DNA of 10,679 bases, taken from NCBI GenBank assembly GCA_003485715.1, contig DNIF01000157.1, positions 1 through 10,679 of the forward strand, given 5' to 3'. This document shows, one piece after another, positions 7,515 through 10,679 of the stretch. Position numbers and translations under genes: made by a program. A model generated the notes under the pieces. The model was not told the DNA's origin, did not search any database, and saw nothing but the letters and a program-made list of their open reading frames with translations. Each line of letters begins with the position of its first letter. Positions within the stretch are counted from its first letter, which is position 1. Source of the stretch: Gammaproteobacteria bacterium (GTDB taxonomy: Bacteria; Pseudomonadota; Gammaproteobacteria; UBA7966).

Positions 7515-8734
7515 GGTTGCCTTCTCCGGGCATTGGCCTGGGCGGCCGCATAGACCTCCCGGTAGCGGGAGACGGAGTTCGTCCAGTTGCGTTCCTCGCG
7601 CACGTAGCGTTCCCCGGCGTCGAGTACCCGCTCCCAATCGCCGCGTGCATCCAGCACCGCGGCCAGTCGCTCCGCGAGGGCAGCGGCATCGTCGGCCGGA
7701 AACAGGTAGCCCGTCTCGCCATCGCGGATCAGTTCCCGATGGCCACCGACATCCGAGGCACAGAAGGGCCGGCGCATGGCCATGGCCTCGAGGGGCTTGA
7801 GCGGGGTGACGAGCTCGGTCAGGCGCATGCGGTGGCGCGGATAGGCCAGCAGATCGATGAGGGCGTAGTACTGCGGAACCTCGGCGTGTGGTACCCGTCC
7901 GGCGAAGTGGATGCGTGCCGCTACCGGAGCGCGCGCTGCTTGCGCCTTCAGTGCTGCTTCCTCAGGCCCGCCGCCGACCAGGAGCAGCGCCGCGGTCGGG
8001 TGCTCCCGGGCCAGACGGGTAAAGCCCTCGATCAGCAGATCGAGGCCCTCGTAGGCGTAGAAGGAGCCGATGAAACCGATGACGGGTCCTGCGGGCGGCA
8101 GGCCCAGGCGCTGGGCGAGCAGGGGATCGCGCTCGGCACCGGCGGCGAAGGCCTCCGGGTCGACCGCATTCGGGATCTGGGTGAGTCGAGAGGCTGGGAT
8201 GCCCCGTGCGGCAATGTCGTCGAGCAGGCCCTGGCAGATGGCGGTCACGGCATCGGCGCGTCGGAGGACCCAGGTCTCCAGCGCCCGGGTCAGACGGTAG
8301 CGCGGCCCCCAGGCGCGGCTGGTGCCATGGTCCACTGCAGCATCCTCCCAGAAGGCCCGCACCTCGTAGACGACGGGCAGACCGAGACGCCGGCCGGCCA
8401 GCACGGCGGCCATGCCGTCGAGCGCCGGGGAGTGGGCGTGGATGAGATCCGGACGCAGTCGCGGGGCGAGTTCCAGGATGCGTCGGCGCAATGCCGACAC
8501 CACGCCCCAGGGCTCGAAGAGACCCTGCTCTAACCAGCGCTTGGGCAGCGGAGTGCGGTGGAAGTCGATACCGTCGATGGTCTCCAGCGCGCTGGCGGCA
8601 GGACCCTGCTTGGGGCCGGTCAGGGCGACGGGTACAAGGCCCATGGCCTGCTGCGCCTTGAGGATGGCACGGGAGCGGAAGGTGTAGCCGCTGTGCAGCG
8701 GCAGGGAATGGTCGAGGACGTGGAGGATGCGCAT
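7511..8734 (-). CDS. XrtA/PEP-CTERM-associated glycosyltransferase, GT4 type, TIGR04063-like (407 aa)
   Basis: This is a GT-B fold retaining glycosyltransferase, likely transferring a sugar from a nucleotide donor to the lipid-linked exopolysaccharide repeat unit at the cytoplasmic membrane face. The N-terminal acceptor domain begins MRILHVLDHSLPLHSGYTFR, the opening I associate with the exosortase-A-linked TIGR04063 (Daro_2409-like) family; HAHSP at 99-103 and YEVRAFWED at 123-131 follow. The C-terminal donor domain starts near 185 with IPNAVD (187-192), then IGFIGSFYAYEGLDLLIEG (219-237), LLVGGGPE (251-258) and PLKPLEAMAMRRP (311-323), which contains the donor-site glutamate E316. The length of 407 residues suits the family. 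The start lies four bases after the stop of the upstream glycosyltransferase with only a weak Shine-Dalgarno, so translation probably depends on reinitiation. Its TGA overlaps the xrtA ATG. Donor and acceptor sugars cannot be read from the sequence. Confidence 0.94.
   Translation of the reverse strand: MRILHVLDHSLPLHSGYTFRSRAILKAQQAMGLVPVALTGPKQGPAASALETIDGIDFHRTPLPKRWLEQGLFEPWGVVSALRRRILELAPRLRPDLIHAHSPALDGMAAVLAGRRLGLPVVYEVRAFWEDAAVDHGTSRAWGPRYRLTRALETWVLRRADAVTAICQGLLDDIAARGIPASRLTQIPNAVDPEAFAAGAERDPLLAQRLGLPPAGPVIGFIGSFYAYEGLDLLIEGFTRLAREHPTAALLLVGGGPEEAALKAQAARAPVAARIHFAGRVPHAEVPQYYALIDLLAYPRHRMRLTELVTPLKPLEAMAMRRPFCASDVGGHRELIRDGETGYLFPADDAAALAERLAAVLDARGDWERVLDAGERYVREERNWTNSVSRYREVYAAAQANARRRQP
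7520..7527 (-). promoter_or_regulatory. Ribosome binding site of xrtA
   Basis: The minus strand reads GGAGAAGG, ending five bases before the ATG at 7514. It lies inside the end of the upstream glycosyltransferase gene. It fixes the xrtA start within the ATGA overlap and argues against the longer in-frame reading from 7637. Confidence 0.8.
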
Positions 8735-8738
8735 CGGG

Positions 8739-9914
8739 TCAGAGTCCGGTGGGTCGAGGCGTCAGCGCTTCGTAGATGTCGCGGTAGCCGGCCACCATGG
8801 TTTCAAGGCTGAAATCCCGCACGGCCCGCTCGCGAGCCGCCGCACCCTGGCGGGCGCGCAGGAGATCATCGGCGAGGTAGGCGGCCACGGCGCGCGCGAG
8901 GGCCTCTGGATCGGCCCGCGGGACAAGCGTACCGGTCCTGCCCGGCGTGACCAGCTCCCGATTGCCACCCACATCGGTGGCCACCACCGGCAGCCCACTC
9001 GCCATGGCCTCAAGCACCGTGTTGGAGATCCCCTCGGCCAGCGAGGGCAGCACGAAGAGATCGAGGGCGGCGAGGATCTCGGGCGTGTCACTGCGCGCAC
9101 CCGGTAACCAGGCCGTGTGGGCGAGTCCCTGCGCCGCCAGTTCGGCCTCGGCCTCGGCGCGCAGCGGACCCTCGCCGACCAGCACCAGACCTGTCCGATC
9201 CGCGAGGCTGGGGTTGCCTCGCAACAGCAGTGACCAGGCCCGGACCAGATTGAGCGGGTCCTTGACGGCCTGCATTCTGCCGATGCTGCCGATGAGCCTG
9301 CGGCCGGCAAGACGCGCGGCCGCTTCCCCGTCCGGCAGCGGTGGGCGCGGCGTACGTGGTGCGAAGCGGTCGGTATCGACGCCGTTGCAGATGCGGCTGA
9401 CCCGCGCTGCGCTGATTCCGACCTCGGTGGTGACGTAGTCCGTCAGTTCCTGTGACACGGCCGTGTAACGATGCACGAGGGGGCTCAGCACACGCCGCAT
9501 CCAGATATAACGTCGGCTCCGATTGTCGAGGTCGTGCATGTCGCGCCCGTGTTCTCCGTGCACGCGCGCAGGCACGCCGGCAGCGAGGGCCGGGATCTGT
9601 GCCTCGAGTGTGGCCAGATTGCGGGTGTGCACCAGGGCGGGACGCAAGTTACGGAAGGTTCGAAAGAGCTTCAGATAGAGGCCCCAGTCCTGACCGCTCT
9701 TGCGGTTGAGTTCGACCACTGCCACGCCGGGAGGCAGCCGTTCGCGAAAGTGGGTGCTGTTGGTCAGGCTCACCACCGCATGTCGGAAGCGCTCGCGTGG
9801 CAGCCGGTGCAAGAGATTGGCGAGCCCGTTTTCCAGGCCGCCGAAATCCAGTCGATGCACGACGTGGGCGATGAGTGGTCGGGCATCCGGTTGCTGCTCA
9901 GGGCGGGAGGTCAC
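8739..9914 (-). CDS. XrtA/PEP-CTERM-associated glycosyltransferase, GT4 type, TIGR03088-like (391 aa)
   Basis: A GT-B fold glycosyltransferase presumed to extend the lipid-linked exopolysaccharide repeat unit. The N-terminal region IAHVVHRLDFGGLENGLANL (residues 15-34 from the chosen start) is characteristic of the TIGR03088 'sugar transferase, PEP-CTERM/EpsH1 system' family. VHTRNLATLEAQ and HGEHGRDMHDLDNRSRRY follow. The donor domain has ICNGVDTDRF, IGSIGRMQAVKDP, LVGEGPLR and the complete EX7E motif (AEGISNTVLEAMA, E294 and E302). I chose GTG at 9914: GGAG lies nine bases upstream, and the protein then opens close to the conserved domain at a family-like length. An in-frame ATG at 10007 would add 31 residues rich in Arg/Pro/Gly without homology that I can recognise and has a weak ribosome site; it remains possible. 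The downstream gene starts four bases after this stop. Probably a cytosolic, membrane-associated enzyme. Confidence 0.93.
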   Translation of the reverse strand: MTSRPEQQPDARPLIAHVVHRLDFGGLENGLANLLHRLPRERFRHAVVSLTNSTHFRERLPPGVAVVELNRKSGQDWGLYLKLFRTFRNLRPALVHTRNLATLEAQIPALAAGVPARVHGEHGRDMHDLDNRSRRYIWMRRVLSPLVHRYTAVSQELTDYVTTEVGISAARVSRICNGVDTDRFAPRTPRPPLPDGEAAARLAGRRLIGSIGRMQAVKDPLNLVRAWSLLLRGNPSLADRTGLVLVGEGPLRAEAEAELAAQGLAHTAWLPGARSDTPEILAALDLFVLPSLAEGISNTVLEAMASGLPVVATDVGGNRELVTPGRTGTLVPRADPEALARAVAAYLADDLLRARQGAAARERAVRDFSLETMVAGYRDIYEALTPRPTGL

Positions 9915-9923
9915 TGGCGTGGG

Positions 9924-9927
9924 CTCC
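9924..9927 (-). promoter_or_regulatory. Candidate ribosome binding site for the GTG start at 9914
   Basis: GGAG on the minus strand, nine bases before the GTG. It is the main support for the shorter start of the TIGR03088-like glycosyltransferase. The spacing is at the long end, so the choice against ATG 10007 is not certain. Confidence 0.45.
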
Positions 9928-10059
9928 GTGCTGCGGCAGCCGGGGAGGGAGGAACGGCCAGGATTTCGACCCGGGATCGGCGCTGCTTGAAGGCGCAAGG
10001 CACGCATTCGCCGGGAAGTCCCATGGCTGGTGCGGGCGCGAGTCCCCTCCAGGGCAGGT

Positions 10060-10679
10060 TCAGGAAGATGCGTGCCGCCACGGATTTTCTTGCTGCTTGC
10101 GCTCCCAGGCGAGCGAGGTGCGCACGATGAGTCGGAGGTCGTCGTACTGCGGCACCCAGCCGAGCATCGAGCGGATGCGCCCGGTCTCGGCGATGAGCTC
10201 CGGCGGATCGCCGGCGCGGCGCGGATGTTCGCTCACCGGCAACCGGTGACCGGCCTCGGCCTCCACGGCAGCGATGACCTCACGTACCGAGTAACCGTGA
10301 CCGTAGCCGCAGTTGAGGGTAAGTGATTCGCCACCACCCTCGAGGTGGCTCAAGGCGTCGAGATGGGCCCGGGCCAGGTCCACCACATGGATGTAATCCC
10401 GGACTCCGGTGCCATCTCGGGTGGGATAGTCGGTCCCGAAGACGGCAAGCCCCGCTCGCTTGCCGATCGCGACTTCTGCCGCGACCTTGATGAGCAGGGT
10501 CGCGCCCGGTGTGCATTGCCCGATGCGTCCGCCCGGATCGCTCCCCGCGACGTTGAAATAGCGCAGGGTGACGTGCCGCATGGCCGTTGCGCGCGACAGA
10601 TCGGCCAGCATCAGCTCGCTCATGAGCTTCGACTGGCCATACGGGTTGATGGGCGCGGTGGCCGTGTCCTCGGCAGCGC
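10060..10679 (-). CDS. galE: UDP-glucose/UDP-N-acetylglucosamine 4-epimerase, C-terminal part (N-terminus beyond window)
   Basis: An extended short-chain dehydrogenase/reductase that interconverts UDP-glucose and UDP-galactose, or the N-acetyl forms, through a bound NAD; it would supply donor sugars to the two glycosyltransferases that follow. The frame is open to the right edge, giving about 205 visible residues; roughly 135 N-terminal residues, with the NAD-binding glycine motif, are outside. Visible residues 10-17 are INPYGQSK, containing the catalytic Tyr and Lys of the YxxxK pair. RYFNVAGSDP, FGTDYPTRDGTGVRDYIHV, DLARAHLDAL and LNCGYGHGYSVREVI follow; these are signature GalE segments. 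The C-terminus GWVPQYDDLRLIVRTSLAWE is standard. Reading the gene from the ATG at 10623 would cut off the active site, so that is not the start. The gap to the next gene is 145 bases (52 if ATG 10007 is used), with no clear terminator, so it may head or sit within the same operon. Confidence 0.96.
   Translation of the reverse strand, partial: AAEDTATAPINPYGQSKLMSELMLADLSRATAMRHVTLRYFNVAGSDPGGRIGQCTPGATLLIKVAAEVAIGKRAGLAVFGTDYPTRDGTGVRDYIHVVDLARAHLDALSHLEGGGESLTLNCGYGHGYSVREVIAAVEAEAGHRLPVSEHPRRAGDPPELIAETGRIRSMLGWVPQYDDLRLIVRTSLAWERKQQENPWRHASS

Noticed and set aside
7515..7637. 41-codon N-terminal extension of XrtA
   Set aside because: It lies inside the preceding glycosyltransferase gene, is Arg/Gly-rich and ignores the strong ribosome site before the ATG at 7514.
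7517..8533. 338-codon plus-strand frame opposite the TIGR04063-like glycosyltransferase
   Set aside because: It is an antisense shadow of a gene with clear glycosyltransferase motifs, and no protein family is recognisable in it.
9915..10059. Possible terminator or promoter between galE and the next gene
   Set aside because: I found no stem followed by a T run and no convincing -35/-10 or -24/-12 boxes. Short GC-rich complementary stretches here look like chance.
1..10679. Mobile elements, CRISPR arrays, tRNA or rRNA genes
   Set aside because: No transposase-like protein, terminal inverted repeats, regular repeat-spacer pattern or RNA gene signature was seen on either strand.

Overview
The window is a GC-rich stretch with every convincing gene on the minus strand, so transcription runs from high to low coordinates. 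Gene content is that of an exosortase A (XrtA/EpsH, PEP-CTERM-associated) exopolysaccharide locus. Such loci are typical of Gram-negative, mostly environmental Beta- and Gammaproteobacteria. The sequence alone does not fix the genus; a high-GC gammaproteobacterium or betaproteobacterium is my inference.

In transcription order the layout is: (1) the C-terminal two thirds of a UDP-hexose 4-epimerase (galE), entering from the right edge and ending at 10060; (2) a GT4-type glycosyltransferase of the TIGR03088 kind; (3) a second GT4-type glycosyltransferase of the TIGR04063 kind; (4) xrtA, an exosortase A with a fused C-terminal EpsI domain; (5) an asparagine-synthetase-like amidotransferase of the XrtA-associated (TIGR03108) kind; (6) a very large membrane protein with three consecutive VanZ-like units and a heparinase II/III-like lyase domain; (7) the start of a membrane-anchored protein with an ESDDWG motif, probably a NodB-like polysaccharide deacetylase, running off the left edge.

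The genes are tightly packed. There are ATGA/GTGA stop-start overlaps between 3 and 4 and between 6 and 7, spacings of 4 and 14 bases between 2/3 and 4/5, and 57 bases between 5 and 6. This looks like one long operon. The gap after galE is 145 bases (52 if an upstream ATG is used), and I see no clear terminator or promoter in it. No stretch over 300 bases lacks a gene.

A working model: GalE supplies nucleotide sugars, the glycosyltransferases build a lipid-linked repeat unit, and the amidotransferase amidates it or a precursor. The lyase and deacetylase-like proteins would tailor or trim the polymer on the periplasmic side. XrtA processes PEP-CTERM proteins encoded elsewhere, since none is in this window. 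The most unusual item is the triple VanZ-heparinase fusion followed by the translationally coupled ESDDWG protein.
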